From Candidatus Butyricicoccus avistercoris (lineage in GTDB: Bacteria > Bacillota > Clostridia > Oscillospirales > Butyricicoccaceae), in contig DXIE01000028.1 of NCBI GenBank assembly GCA_019113005.1, positions 1 through 64,000 of the forward strand: a stretch of DNA of 64,000 bases, written 5' to 3'. Shown here piece after piece: positions 54,362-63,855 of this stretch (position 1 is the stretch's first letter; each line of letters begins with the position of its first letter). A model generated the notes under the pieces. That model was not told the DNA's origin. It ran no database searches and was given only the letters and a program-made list of their open reading frames with translations. Made by a program: the position numbers and the translations under genes.

Positions 54362-55585
54362 CTAATTTTTATGTGTCATAGTTCGTGAAATGTTTAGTAA
54401 TATACCAAGCTCACAAAACTGTATAATAAGTGCTGTACCACCATAGCTGAAAAGCGGTAAGCTTGCACCTGTAACAGGCATTACACCTGTTACAACGAAT
54501 AAGTTCATAAGTGTTTGCACAGCAAACTGAGTTGTTATACCAACTGCAATTAAACAACCAAATTTATCTTTTGCATTTTTTGCTATAACATAACCTCTGT
54601 ATATTAGATAAGCAAATAAAATCATAAGTATAACTGCACCAACAAAGCCCATCTCCTCACACCATGCCGAGAAAATAAAGTCATTCGGTGCTTCTGGTAA
54701 ATAAAGCTGTTTATGTCTGCCTTGACCTAGTCCAAGTCCCCAAAAGCCACCAGAACCAATAGCAACAAAGCTATTAGCTGCCTGATAGCCTGTGCCTAGT
54801 AAATCAATAAATGGGTCAAGCCATACTGCTATACGTTCACGTACATGGTTAAATATAGGCATCTGATAAGCAACAGCAAAAGCACCAATACCCGCAATAC
54901 CTATCGGGAAGAAATACCAAATTTTTATGCCTGCTACAAATAATATACTGAGAGAAATAATGAACATAATTACAATCGCTGACATGTGAGGCTGAAGTGC
55001 TAAAAAACCTGCAACCACAGCAAAAGCACCTATAAATGGCAACAATCCTCTATATGTTCTTATTTTGTCTCCCATTTTAGCAGCATAATATGAAAATGCA
55101 ATAATAAGTGCAACTTTTGTTATCTCTGATGGCTGGAATTCGCCTACAAATGGTATTGCAAGCCATCTTGTAGCTTTATTATGCTCTATACCAATAAGTA
55201 AAACTAAAGCTAATAGTCCTACACCAAAAAGATAAATCCATTTATAAAATCTGCCATAAATGTGATAATCAATTATAGATATAAAAAGCATTGCACTAAT
55301 GCCCATTACAGCAAATACAGTTTGGTTTCTTATAAATTTTAATGGGTCATTATGTTTATAAAGACCTATCGGATAACTTGCACTGAAAAGAGCTATAAGA
55401 CCGACTACTGTTAACACTAAAATTATAACAAGTGTTGCAAGGTCTATTTTTTTAATCTGAAGTTTTCGTGCAATCTCCGACTGAGAAGGGTTTTTCGGTT
55501 TTGGCATTTTGACAACTTTACGCTGTTTTTTAGAATGCTCAGTTGTCTGTTCTGGTTCATATATAAGTGAAGATTTTTTAGGCAT
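54362..55585 (-). CDS. ftsW: Septal peptidoglycan glycosyltransferase FtsW
   Basis: FtsW polymerises lipid II at the septum with its partner transpeptidase. The 407-residue SEDS protein has about ten helices; marks are RWLAIPFVGEFQPSEITKVA, the GLGQGRHKQLYLPEAPNDF loop and a C-terminal LPLFSYGGTALI motif. The N-terminal extension is about 50 residues long and basic. It follows mraY by 41 nt; murD, often between them, is absent. Confidence 0.95.
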   Translation of the reverse strand: MPKKSSLIYEPEQTTEHSKKQRKVVKMPKPKNPSQSEIARKLQIKKIDLATLVIILVLTVVGLIALFSASYPIGLYKHNDPLKFIRNQTVFAVMGISAMLFISIIDYHIYGRFYKWIYLFGVGLLALVLLIGIEHNKATRWLAIPFVGEFQPSEITKVALIIAFSYYAAKMGDKIRTYRGLLPFIGAFAVVAGFLALQPHMSAIVIMFIISLSILFVAGIKIWYFFPIGIAGIGAFAVAYQMPIFNHVRERIAVWLDPFIDLLGTGYQAANSFVAIGSGGFWGLGLGQGRHKQLYLPEAPNDFIFSAWCEEMGFVGAVILMILFAYLIYRGYVIAKNAKDKFGCLIAVGITTQFAVQTLMNLFVVTGVMPVTGASLPLFSYGGTALIIQFCELGILLNISRTMTHKN

Positions 55586-55626
55586 GAATTTTCCTTTCTT
55601 TGCGAGCTATACTGCTCGCTAGTGCC

Positions 55627-56628
55627 TTAAAGTGCACTTTTGAACAGTATCCACGCTAAAACACACATAACAGTTGTAACTAAAGTGAAAATAAAAACTA
55701 TTTTACGTTCACCCCAACCACACATTTCAAAATGATGGTGAATAGGTGCCATTTTAAACAGTCTTTTGCCATGACTGATTTTAAAATAACCAACTTGTAA
55801 AATAACAGATAATGTTTCTAAAACATAAATAAGACCAACAGGCAAAAGCACCAGTGGAAGATTGCAAGCAAAAGCAAGACCTGCAACCGCACCACCTAAG
55901 AACAATGAACCTGTATCGCCCATAAATACCTTTGCAGGGTTAAAGTTAAAGATTAAAAATGCTAACAAACCGCCTACAAGTGCAGCAGCAAAAGCCACAA
56001 CACCTATATTTTGCTGATGAATACCAACACAAACAAAGAAGATGCCAACAGGCACAGTAACACTTGCAGCCAAGCCGTCTATACCATCGGTTAAGTTTAC
56101 CGCGTTATCACAGCCTACAACAACAATAATTGCAAATATCATATAAACAATCCAATTAAACTGAATTGTTCTCTCTAAAACAGGTATCCATAGCCCACCT
56201 GTTTGACCGTCTGCCAGTCTTAAAAGCGATATAAAAACAGCTGCAACTACAATTTGTAAAAGCAATTTTTGCATAGGTGTTAAACCTGCATTTTGTTTTT
56301 TTCGGATTTTTGCCCAGTCATCAATCATTCCGACTAAACCATAAGCAAAAGCCATAAATAAAACTGAGAAAAATAATGGCATTGAAAGGGCATTTTGAGT
56401 TTTTTCAGCACTTAAAATAAAGTAGCTTATAATCATGCTTATTGTTATGCCGATTATAAACATAAAACCGCCCATTGTTGGTATGTTTTGTTTGTTCATA
56501 TGCCATTTAGGGCCAATTTCAAGTATTTTCTGACCAAACTTCATTTTTCTTAGCCAATTTATAATTGGCATACCTATAACCGCTGTTACAATAAATGCAA
56601 TAGCTGCTGCTATTAACGCTAATCTCAT
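55627..56628 (-). CDS. mraY: Phospho-MurNAc-pentapeptide transferase MraY
   Basis: MraY makes lipid I on the inner face of the membrane. The 333-residue protein has about ten helices and the Asp-rich active-site motifs GMIDDWAKIRKKQNAGLTP, NLTDGIDGLA and FMGDTGSLFLG, followed by HHHFEMCGWGE. It follows murF by 3 nt and precedes ftsW. Confidence 0.97.
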   Translation of the reverse strand: MRLALIAAAIAFIVTAVIGMPIINWLRKMKFGQKILEIGPKWHMNKQNIPTMGGFMFIIGITISMIISYFILSAEKTQNALSMPLFFSVLFMAFAYGLVGMIDDWAKIRKKQNAGLTPMQKLLLQIVVAAVFISLLRLADGQTGGLWIPVLERTIQFNWIVYMIFAIIVVVGCDNAVNLTDGIDGLAASVTVPVGIFFVCVGIHQQNIGVVAFAAALVGGLLAFLIFNFNPAKVFMGDTGSLFLGGAVAGLAFACNLPLVLLPVGLIYVLETLSVILQVGYFKISHGKRLFKMAPIHHHFEMCGWGERKIVFIFTLVTTVMCVLAWILFKSAL

Positions 56629-56631
56629 AAA

Positions 56632-57999
56632 TTAAACTTCCTCCCCCAGAAACAGACCGAGTGCCTGCTCCATTTTCATGCTGCGACTGCCTTTAAATAA
56701 AAGCACATCGCCCTCTTTAGCCTCTTTTTTAAGGCTATCAGCTAACTTTTCATGTGTGCTAAACACATGAATATTACTTTCTGACATACCGCCTTTTTTT
56801 GCACCCTCTGCCATAAATTCGGCATAGTCTCCATATAAATATAGCTTATCAGCATTTTTAGCTGCATTTTCACCTGTTTCAATATGTCCCTGCTCGGTGT
56901 AGTCCCCAAGCTCTAACATAGAACCTAAAACAGCGAATTTTGTACCTTTTTTCTGTGAACTTAACACAGCTAAAGCCGCTTTCATAGAGTCAGGGCTTGC
57001 ATTATAGCAATCTTCATAGATTATAAACCCATTTTTCTTATAAAGCTTTTGACGTCTGCCATCTGGAGTATATTCAAATATACCCTGTGCTATTTTTTCT
57101 GGTGATATACCGAGTTTAAAACCAACCGCAGCCGCTGCAAGTGCATTTGAAACATTATGCACACCTGCAATAGATAATTTTACAGGGGTTTTAATATCTT
57201 TGTAAACAAGTGTAAAGTCTACACTATCACTTTTTAATATTATATTCTCTGCTTTTACATCACATTCTGGATTTTCCATTCCAAACCAGATTGTATCAGC
57301 TTTTATTTCATCTCTTTTGTTCCATAAAAGCGGCTCATCACCGTTTAAAACAGCCGTACCAGAACGCTCATATAAACCGTCCAGTATTTCCATCTTAGCT
57401 CTGCATATGCCCTCTCTTGAGCCTAAAAACTCAATATGAGCTGTACCGATATTAGTTATAACTGCAATGTCTGGTTTTGCACATTTAGCCATTGATAAAA
57501 TCTCACCAAAGCCAGACATACCCATTTCAATTACAGCCGCCTCATGTGTATGATTTAGCTCTAATAAAGTAAGTGGCATACCAAGCTGATTATTTAGATT
57601 TCCTTTTGTCGCATGAGTATTATATTTTTGAGATACGACAGAGGCAGTTAAACCTCTTGTTGTTGTTTTGCCAACAGAACCTGTTATAGCAACAAGTGGG
57701 CAATCAAACTGTTTTTTATAACCTTCTGCAAGGTCTAAAATCGCCTGTCTTGTATCTTCTACATAAAGCGTAGGTACAGAATATTTTTCATCTTTTCTAT
57801 GGCTTAAAATTGCCTTTGCACCGTTTTCTATCGCTTTATTTATATAATCATGACCATCAAAATTTTCGCCTTTAATTGCTAGAAATAAACAGCTATCTGG
57901 AATTTCTCGTGAATCTTTAGACACAGACAAAATTTCGGTATCATCAGAAATTTGCCCATTTGTCCATTTAGCTGCCTGTGAAAGCTTAAAGCTCTCCAT
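56632..57999 (-). CDS. murF: UDP-MurNAc-tripeptide--D-Ala-D-Ala ligase MurF
   Basis: MurF adds D-Ala-D-Ala to the peptide stem. The 455-residue Mur ligase has the ATP loop TGSVGKTTTRG, the substrate region THATKGNLNNQLGMPLTLL, and YEDCYNASPDSM with DGRRQKLY in the C-terminal part. It lies between murE (47 nt upstream) and mraY. Confidence 0.96.
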   Translation of the reverse strand: MESFKLSQAAKWTNGQISDDTEILSVSKDSREIPDSCLFLAIKGENFDGHDYINKAIENGAKAILSHRKDEKYSVPTLYVEDTRQAILDLAEGYKKQFDCPLVAITGSVGKTTTRGLTASVVSQKYNTHATKGNLNNQLGMPLTLLELNHTHEAAVIEMGMSGFGEILSMAKCAKPDIAVITNIGTAHIEFLGSREGICRAKMEILDGLYERSGTAVLNGDEPLLWNKRDEIKADTIWFGMENPECDVKAENIILKSDSVDFTLVYKDIKTPVKLSIAGVHNVSNALAAAAVGFKLGISPEKIAQGIFEYTPDGRRQKLYKKNGFIIYEDCYNASPDSMKAALAVLSSQKKGTKFAVLGSMLELGDYTEQGHIETGENAAKNADKLYLYGDYAEFMAEGAKKGGMSESNIHVFSTHEKLADSLKKEAKEGDVLLFKGSRSMKMEQALGLFLGEEV

Positions 58000-58046
58000 G
58001 TAACACCCTCCACCCTGCTTTTTTTAAGCTAGGATTTTTCCCTTTT

Positions 58047-59483
58047 TTATTTTTTAAAGTATTCTGCTACTATTTCACGTTCGTCCATATGGTGCTTAAC
58101 ATGATTTATCTCTTGATAAGTTTCATGGCCTTTGCCCATCAGTACAATAGTATCATCTTTTTTAGCCATTTTTAAAGCGGCAAAAATTGCCTCTGGACGG
58201 CTTACAATAACCTCATAAGGGGTTTTGCTATCTTTCATGCCCTCGATAATATCATCAATAATGAGTTTAGGGTCTTCTGTTCTTGGATTATCTGAGGTTA
58301 CTATACAGTAATCAGCCAGATTTGCAGCAATAGCACCCATCTTAGGGCGTTTTGTTCTATCTCTATCGCCACCACAGCCAAATAATGCTATAACTCTGCC
58401 CTTTGTAAAGCCACGAACAGCCTTTAGCACATTTTCAACACCATCTGGTGAATGAGCATAGTCAATAAGCACAGTGTAATCTGTATCAGTTTTAACAACC
58501 TCAACTCTGCCCTTTACGCCTTGAGCAGTTTTGAGTGCCTCAGCAATCTTTTCCAGTGATACGCCAAGAGCATGACATACTCCAATAGCAGTCAGTGCAT
58601 TAGACACAGTAAACTTCCCTGGTATACCTAAATTTACATGTGCATTTTCATTTTGTATATTTACATCAAAATTAACTGAGTCGGCATTAAGCTCTATATT
58701 TTTAGCAATTAAGTCTGCACTGTCATTGTGTGCAGAATAAGTGATAATAGGACAAGTTGCATCAAGCATAATTTTCTCGCTTGCAGTATCGTCCATATTT
58801 AATATACCCTTTTTACACATGGTAAACAGTATAGCCTTAGCTTTGCGGTATTCCTCCATAGTCTTATGGAAGTCTAAATGGTCTTGAGTGAGGTTGGTAA
58901 AAGCTCCAACCTCAAACGGTACACCATAAACTCTGTCTAGTACGAGTGAATGTGAGGAAACCTCCATAATACAATGAGTACAACCTGTCTTAACCATTTT
59001 GTCAAATAATGCTTGCAGCTCATAAGACTCTGGGGTTGTGCGTTCGGTCTCCAGAATTTCATCGCCAATCATATTTTGGTTTGTGCCGATAAGTCCTACT
59101 TTCGCACCAATACTCTCAAGCACATGTTTTACAAGATATGTTGTGGTAGTTTTACCATTTGTACCTGTAATACCAATCATTTTAAGCTTTTGTGCTGGGT
59201 GGTCAAACTGGTTTGCACCAATTTGAGCCAATGCTTTTCTTGAGTTTTTAACGATAACAGCAGGAATATTTTCGCTTGCTTCTTCACAAACAATAGCTGC
59301 TGCACCTTGCTCTAATGCTTTATCAATATACTTATGACCATCTGTCGCATATCCACGAATAGCAACAAATAAATCACCTTTTTTGACATTTCGTGAGTCA
59401 TAACACACATCAAAAATTTCAGTTTCTAAATCCAGTCTGTTTTCTAAAACATCAATATTTTCTAATAATTTAGCTAATTTCAT
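58047..59483 (-). CDS. murE: UDP-MurNAc-dipeptide--meso-DAP ligase MurE
   Basis: MurE adds the third residue of the peptide stem. The 478-residue ligase has the ATP loop TGTNGKTTTTYL and, in the C-terminal domain, TSDNPRTEDP; the DNPR form is typical of enzymes that use meso-diaminopimelate rather than lysine. This suggests DAP-type peptidoglycan. The gene lies 23 nt downstream of the pbp gene. Confidence 0.96.
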   Translation of the reverse strand: MKLAKLLENIDVLENRLDLETEIFDVCYDSRNVKKGDLFVAIRGYATDGHKYIDKALEQGAAAIVCEEASENIPAVIVKNSRKALAQIGANQFDHPAQKLKMIGITGTNGKTTTTYLVKHVLESIGAKVGLIGTNQNMIGDEILETERTTPESYELQALFDKMVKTGCTHCIMEVSSHSLVLDRVYGVPFEVGAFTNLTQDHLDFHKTMEEYRKAKAILFTMCKKGILNMDDTASEKIMLDATCPIITYSAHNDSADLIAKNIELNADSVNFDVNIQNENAHVNLGIPGKFTVSNALTAIGVCHALGVSLEKIAEALKTAQGVKGRVEVVKTDTDYTVLIDYAHSPDGVENVLKAVRGFTKGRVIALFGCGGDRDRTKRPKMGAIAANLADYCIVTSDNPRTEDPKLIIDDIIEGMKDSKTPYEVIVSRPEAIFAALKMAKKDDTIVLMGKGHETYQEINHVKHHMDEREIVAEYFKK

Positions 59484-59506
59484 AAAATTTTACCTCATTT
59501 AATACT

Positions 59507-61984
59507 TTAACGGTCGCTTACACCTGTTGTATTTTCAAATGATACAGTGATAACAGTACCGATAGGAACTTGAGTTCCTGCTGCTGGGTCTTGGCTAGTT
59601 GCTTGGGTTTGTGAATTTGTCTGGCTGCTCTTAATACCTGTTCTACGCATATACAGATTATTAGATTTTAATCTGCTTTGAGCAGTATCTGGGTGTTCAC
59701 CAAGAACATTAGGCACAGTTATAAGGTCTGTACTCTTTTCACCGCCCATATACAGAATAACTTGGCTGCCAGTTGGTATTTTAACACCACCGCTTGGCAC
59801 TTGGTCGGTAACAGTATCGCCATCACCGATAGTTTTATAAGTAAATCCAAGGTTTTCAAGTATATTTGCAGCTTCATCTTCGGTTTTGCCGATAACGCTT
59901 GAAACTTGAATTTCAATTCGGTCAGCATTTTCCTCATCAAAGCTTTGTTCAACACCCCAATATGGAAGTACATCTTCCAAAATTCGAGCTACTACTGGAG
60001 CAGCGATTGCACCGCCACCATGAGGAGCACTTTCTGGAAGGTCATGTATTGCAACTAAAACAGCAATCTGTGGGTCGTCCATAGGTGCAACACCAATAAA
60101 TGATGCTGTATATCTGTCTTCCAAATCGGTTACATTGCCATCTTTATCTCTTTGTGGCTCAATTTCTGATGTTGCAGTTTTACCGCCTACACGATAACCT
60201 GCAACATATGCATTTTTACCAGTACCATCAGAAACAACTGCTTCCATAGCCTGACGCATAAACGCTGATGTATCCTCAGAGATAACCTGACGAACAATTT
60301 CGGTTTGAGTTGTTTCACGAACAGAACCATCAGCATTTAAAATCTGACGGACAATATGTGGAGTTTTAAGATTGCCATCATCAACAATAGCACAAACCAT
60401 AGATATCATTTGAAGTGGAGTTACCTTAAAGCCCTGACCGAAAGAAGATACTGCAAGGTTAGAAGGAGTATCTGTAAGTTGTTTTTCGGTGTAAATAAGA
60501 GAAGTATTATTTGTTTCACCTGGTAGGTCTATATTTGTTTTACCGATAAGACCAAAAGCTTCAAAATACTCATAGAAAGTAGTTGGTGTGGTTTTAAATG
60601 CTATTTGCATCATAGCAACGTTACAGGAGTTCATAAGAGCCTCTGTAAGTGTTTGAGTGCCATGACCTGTGGTTTTATGACATTTAATAGGTTTATTCCA
60701 GCCTGCAACCATCATAGAGCCATTACAAACAAATGTATCCTCTTTGCTTATTGTTTGTGATTCCAGAGCGGTTGCAACTGTCATAAGCTTAAAGGTTGAA
60801 CCTGGTTCATAAGTATCAGAAACAATATGGTTTCTCCACATTGCTTGAAGTTTAGCTGTGCGAAGTGTATCTACCTCGGTTTTCTGCTCATCGCTCATAC
60901 CATTTGGCAGACCTGCCCATTTACCTTCACATAAATACTCATCTTTGACTTCACCATTTATACCATTTTCGGTAAAGTATTCTTGGATTTCAGCCTTCAG
61001 CTCATTATAGTATAAATTATCTTTCTCAATAGTGCTATATGCATTTATATCAAAATCTGGCATATTAGCCATACCTAAAATTTCACCTGTTTTAACGTCC
61101 ATTACAATGCCAGAAACACCTCCACGGGATTGTGGATTATCTGCAAGAGCAGTTTCTATATGTGTTTCTAAATAATGCTGTATACTTTCGTCAATAGTTA
61201 AAACAACTGAACCGCCGTCCTGAGCTGGAACATACTGTTCATACTCAAATGGCATATTTGAGTTACTTACATTTTGTGCACGAACAATTCTGCCCGCTGT
61301 ACCAGATAAAATATCGTTATATTCAAGCTCAATGCCACCAACAGGACCACTGCTATTTATAAAGCCAATAACCTGAGATGCAAAAGAACCATAAGGATAA
61401 TAACGCTTTGTATCAGGTTCAGTGTAAACAGATGAATATGCACCTGTTTTTATACCTGCATCTTGAAGTTCTTTAATAATCTTATCAACTATGTCCTGTT
61501 CTACCTGACCTTTAATTTCCATTGATTGACGTTCTACTCTTTTAACTTTTGATAAAACAGTATCATAAGAAACTGATAAATTTTCGCTTAAAATCTTTGC
61601 AACTTTCTCTTGAACTTCTTCAAGCTCTAAAAGCTCAACAGCTTCACCGTCTGCTTTATCTTTTTCAAGCTCTTTATTTTTGCTTTTTACCCATGACTGG
61701 AGTCCATTTGGGTTTATAAGTACAGATTGTGTTGATGCAGATTGTGCAAGCACTTTATAATTTCTATCGTATATCGTGCCACGTTTAGGTTCAATAATGC
61801 TGTCTTTTGTTTGGAAATTAAGAGCTTTCTCTCTATAATAATCATATTTTATGACCTGCATCCAAAAAAGACGCACAGCTACAATACTAAAACATAAAAA
61901 TACCAATATAGCTATAAGTACGGATATACGACTACGCATCATTAGGCTAGGACGTTTACTGCCTTTAGGTTTTCGGGCATTCAT
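59507..61984 (-). CDS. pbpB: Division-type penicillin-binding protein (PBP2B/SpoVD-like) with two PASTA domains
   Basis: A class B penicillin-binding protein cross-linking septal or spore-cortex peptidoglycan. The 825-residue protein has a signal anchor (about 20-42), the PBP dimer domain, and a transpeptidase domain: active-site S396 in PGSTFKLM, SCN in MNSCNVAMM, and K602 in GGKTATSE, where the usual KTG reads KTA. Two PASTA domains close the C-terminus (about 690-815). I use the ATG at 61984, since GGAGG lies before it. Position after ftsL suggests division; two PASTA domains fit PBP2B, though SpoVD remains possible. Confidence 0.9.
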   Translation of the reverse strand: MNARKPKGSKRPSLMMRSRISVLIAILVFLCFSIVAVRLFWMQVIKYDYYREKALNFQTKDSIIEPKRGTIYDRNYKVLAQSASTQSVLINPNGLQSWVKSKNKELEKDKADGEAVELLELEEVQEKVAKILSENLSVSYDTVLSKVKRVERQSMEIKGQVEQDIVDKIIKELQDAGIKTGAYSSVYTEPDTKRYYPYGSFASQVIGFINSSGPVGGIELEYNDILSGTAGRIVRAQNVSNSNMPFEYEQYVPAQDGGSVVLTIDESIQHYLETHIETALADNPQSRGGVSGIVMDVKTGEILGMANMPDFDINAYSTIEKDNLYYNELKAEIQEYFTENGINGEVKDEYLCEGKWAGLPNGMSDEQKTEVDTLRTAKLQAMWRNHIVSDTYEPGSTFKLMTVATALESQTISKEDTFVCNGSMMVAGWNKPIKCHKTTGHGTQTLTEALMNSCNVAMMQIAFKTTPTTFYEYFEAFGLIGKTNIDLPGETNNTSLIYTEKQLTDTPSNLAVSSFGQGFKVTPLQMISMVCAIVDDGNLKTPHIVRQILNADGSVRETTQTEIVRQVISEDTSAFMRQAMEAVVSDGTGKNAYVAGYRVGGKTATSEIEPQRDKDGNVTDLEDRYTASFIGVAPMDDPQIAVLVAIHDLPESAPHGGGAIAAPVVARILEDVLPYWGVEQSFDEENADRIEIQVSSVIGKTEDEAANILENLGFTYKTIGDGDTVTDQVPSGGVKIPTGSQVILYMGGEKSTDLITVPNVLGEHPDTAQSRLKSNNLYMRRTGIKSSQTNSQTQATSQDPAAGTQVPIGTVITVSFENTTGVSDR

Positions 61985-62043
61985 ATAAGAAATTTCCTCC
62001 ATTTGAAATTTGCTTTAATAACTTAACATTCGACAAACAACAA

Positions 62044-62079
62044 GCGGGAGTCAGAAGCGTTTCCACCTCTCACTCCCGC
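62044..62079 (-). other. GNRA-tetraloop hairpin between ftsL and the pbp gene
   Basis: On the minus strand GCGGGAGT (62079-62072) pairs with ACTCCCGC (62051-62044); after one G-G mismatch the stem goes on as AGAGGTG/CGCTTCT, closed by a GAAA loop, about 15 bp in total. It is followed by TTGTTGTTTG, not a true T-run. Confidence 0.6.
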
Positions 62080-62100
62080 AGTACCATTTTATTCATTAGC

Positions 62101-62568
62101 TTATCGCAAATATTCCAATACAGCAGTAAAGCCACGCATTAGATTTGCAGCTGCGTCCCCCAGTTTTGTTGTATCGGAAACTTCTGTAACTTCCGGTTTT
62201 GTCATTTCGATATATTCTATCTGAGATGGGTCCATTTTAACCATACCCAGCTCATTTTGTGCATAATTTTCCACATAACTTATACTCAAAGTCTGTTCTT
62301 TACGGGCTTTGAGTGAAACGTATTCACTTTGCACCTGCTCTAAAGCTGTTTCTTGCTCACCTATTTCCTTTGTAAGACGTGTAAGATTCATATTGCTATA
62401 AAGGAGCATAGCACAAAAACACGCTAAGGCTAGTGCAGCCATAACTCTTGGAAAAGATAACATGCGAAGAAGTTTGCTTCTGGACGTACGCTTTCGAGCA
62501 GCGGATTTTGTTGTCTGACGCACAGTAGGTTTTGGTGCCTGCTGATTGGCTGTGCGAGATTTATCCAT
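62101..62568 (-). CDS. ftsL: Cell division protein FtsL-like
   Basis: A 155-residue bitopic protein with a basic N-terminus (1-42), one membrane helix (about 46-65) and an extracytoplasmic coiled coil (about 66-125), the FtsL form. The sequence motif is weak; the call relies on topology and position between rsmH and the division PBP. The C-terminal tail is longer than in many FtsL proteins. It follows rsmH by about 41 nt. Confidence 0.85.
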   Translation of the reverse strand: MDKSRTANQQAPKPTVRQTTKSAARKRTSRSKLLRMLSFPRVMAALALACFCAMLLYSNMNLTRLTKEIGEQETALEQVQSEYVSLKARKEQTLSISYVENYAQNELGMVKMDPSQIEYIEMTKPEVTEVSDTTKLGDAAANLMRGFTAVLEYLR

Positions 62569-62609
62569 TTAAAGCCATTCCCTTCTTAAAAATCAAAAAA
62601 ATAATATGT

Positions 62610-63554
62610 TTAAAGTTTCTGACAAACCCTAAGTTTTGCAGAGCGAGCTCTTGCATTTTCGTCTATTTCGCTTTGTGTAGGCAAAATAGGCTTACGGCTT
62701 ATCAGCTTTACCTTTGGCTTATTTCCGCACACGCATACAGGGAAATCCCTTGGACATGTGCAGCCTTCAGCCGCTTTTTTCATAGTTTCCTTAACAATGC
62801 GGTCTTCAAGTGAGTGGAAAGTGATTACCGCAAGTCGTCCATTTGGATTAAGTGAATCTATTGCCTTTTGCATAGCCTCTCTAACCGCACCTAGCTCGTC
62901 ATTTACTGCAATTCTAATTGCCTGAAATGAACGCTTAGCTGGGTGCTGTTTTTCTCTTAGAGCCTTAGCAGGCATAGCACTCTTAATAATATCTACAAGT
63001 TCTATCGTTGTTTCAATCGGTTTTTGCTCACGGGTGCGAACAATAGCAGCGGAGATATTAGAGGCATAACGCTCCTCGCCATACTCTATTAGTATTCTAC
63101 GAAGTTCTAACTGCTCAAATGTGTTTACAACATCGTAAGCTGTAAGTTTTTGCTGTCTATCCATACGCATATCAAGTGGTGCATCTTGCATATAAGAAAA
63201 ACCACGTTCCGCCTCATCAAGCTGGGGAGATGATACGCCAAGGTCAAATAAAATTCCATCAACACCAGAAAGCCCTAAATCGCTAATCACATTATCAAGA
63301 TTGCGAAAATCGCTCTTTACAAGTGTTACACGCTCACGAACGTCCTTGAGACGTTTTTCAGCGTTATTAAGTGCAGCATCATCTCTGTCTATGCAAATAA
63401 GTCTGCCGCCCTTATCAAGCCTTTGAGCTATTCTAAGCGAATGACCTGCACCGCCTAGAGTAGCGTCCATGTAAGTTCCATCTGGCTTAATTTCGAGTGC
63501 ATCTAAACACTCATTAAGCAAGATAGATATATGATGAAAATCACTTTGATTCAT
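62610..63554 (-). CDS. rsmH: 16S rRNA (cytosine-1402-N4)-methyltransferase RsmH (MraW)
   Basis: RsmH methylates C1402 in the 16S rRNA decoding centre. The 314-residue protein has HHISILLNECLDAL at the N-terminus, the SAM motif YMDATLGGAGHSLRIA, the DLGVSSPQLDEAERGFSY segment and the C-terminal FHSLEDRIVKETM. The ATG at 63554 has only a weak SD. It is the first gene of the division cluster; mraZ is not upstream. Confidence 0.96.
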   Translation of the reverse strand: MNQSDFHHISILLNECLDALEIKPDGTYMDATLGGAGHSLRIAQRLDKGGRLICIDRDDAALNNAEKRLKDVRERVTLVKSDFRNLDNVISDLGLSGVDGILFDLGVSSPQLDEAERGFSYMQDAPLDMRMDRQQKLTAYDVVNTFEQLELRRILIEYGEERYASNISAAIVRTREQKPIETTIELVDIIKSAMPAKALREKQHPAKRSFQAIRIAVNDELGAVREAMQKAIDSLNPNGRLAVITFHSLEDRIVKETMKKAAEGCTCPRDFPVCVCGNKPKVKLISRKPILPTQSEIDENARARSAKLRVCQKL

Positions 63555-63602
63555 ATATACAAACTCATTTCTAAATATATATAAAAAATAATCTTAAAAG
63601 CC

Positions 63603-63654
63603 AATTTAAAGTTTAAACTAGATGCATTTACAAACGTCCACGCACCTTTAAATT
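63603..63654 (-). other. Inverted repeat near the rsmH transcription start
   Basis: AATTTAAAG (63603-63611) and CTTTAAATT (63646-63654) are perfect 9-bp arms 34 nt apart. The promoter-proximal arm lies just after the -10, so the hairpin would form only if transcription starts early in it. Confidence 0.35.
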
Positions 63655-63683
63655 ATTATAACCTTTTTGTAATCATTTTGCAA
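63655..63683 (-). promoter_or_regulatory. Sigma-A promoter of the rsmH/division cluster
   Basis: TTGCAA (63683-63678) and TATAAT (63660-63655) are separated by 17 nt on the minus strand, about 100 nt before the rsmH ATG. Confidence 0.75.
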
Positions 63684-63761
63684 CCCTAGCATATAACTTT
63701 TTTTAAATGCAAATGACCTATTTTTAATAAAGTAATGCGAATTTTGTCACTTTTCTTTTAT

Positions 63762-63775
63762 CGAACAGTTGTTCG
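63762..63775. promoter_or_regulatory. Perfect LexA (SOS) operator upstream of the division cluster
   Basis: CGAACAGTTGTTCG fits the Gram-positive LexA box CGAACN4GTTCG with no mismatch, and the flanking T/A extend the symmetry. On the minus strand it falls between a TTGCAA and a GATAAA spaced by 18 nt, a possible second promoter about 210 nt before rsmH. Everything else in 63555-63855 is the main promoter, an inverted repeat and the terminator listed here. Confidence 0.65.
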
Positions 63776-63784
63776 ATTTTTTGC

Positions 63785-63820
63785 AAAACAAAACAGGAGA
63801 CCATTTAAACGCCTCCTGCT
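63785..63820 (-). terminator. Intrinsic terminator of the right-edge gene
   Basis: On the minus strand CAGGAG (63818-63813) pairs with CTCCTG (63799-63794), followed by TTTTGTTTTG. Confidence 0.7.
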
Positions 63821-63855
63821 CTTTATATAAAATATACAAATAAAGCTTAATAATT

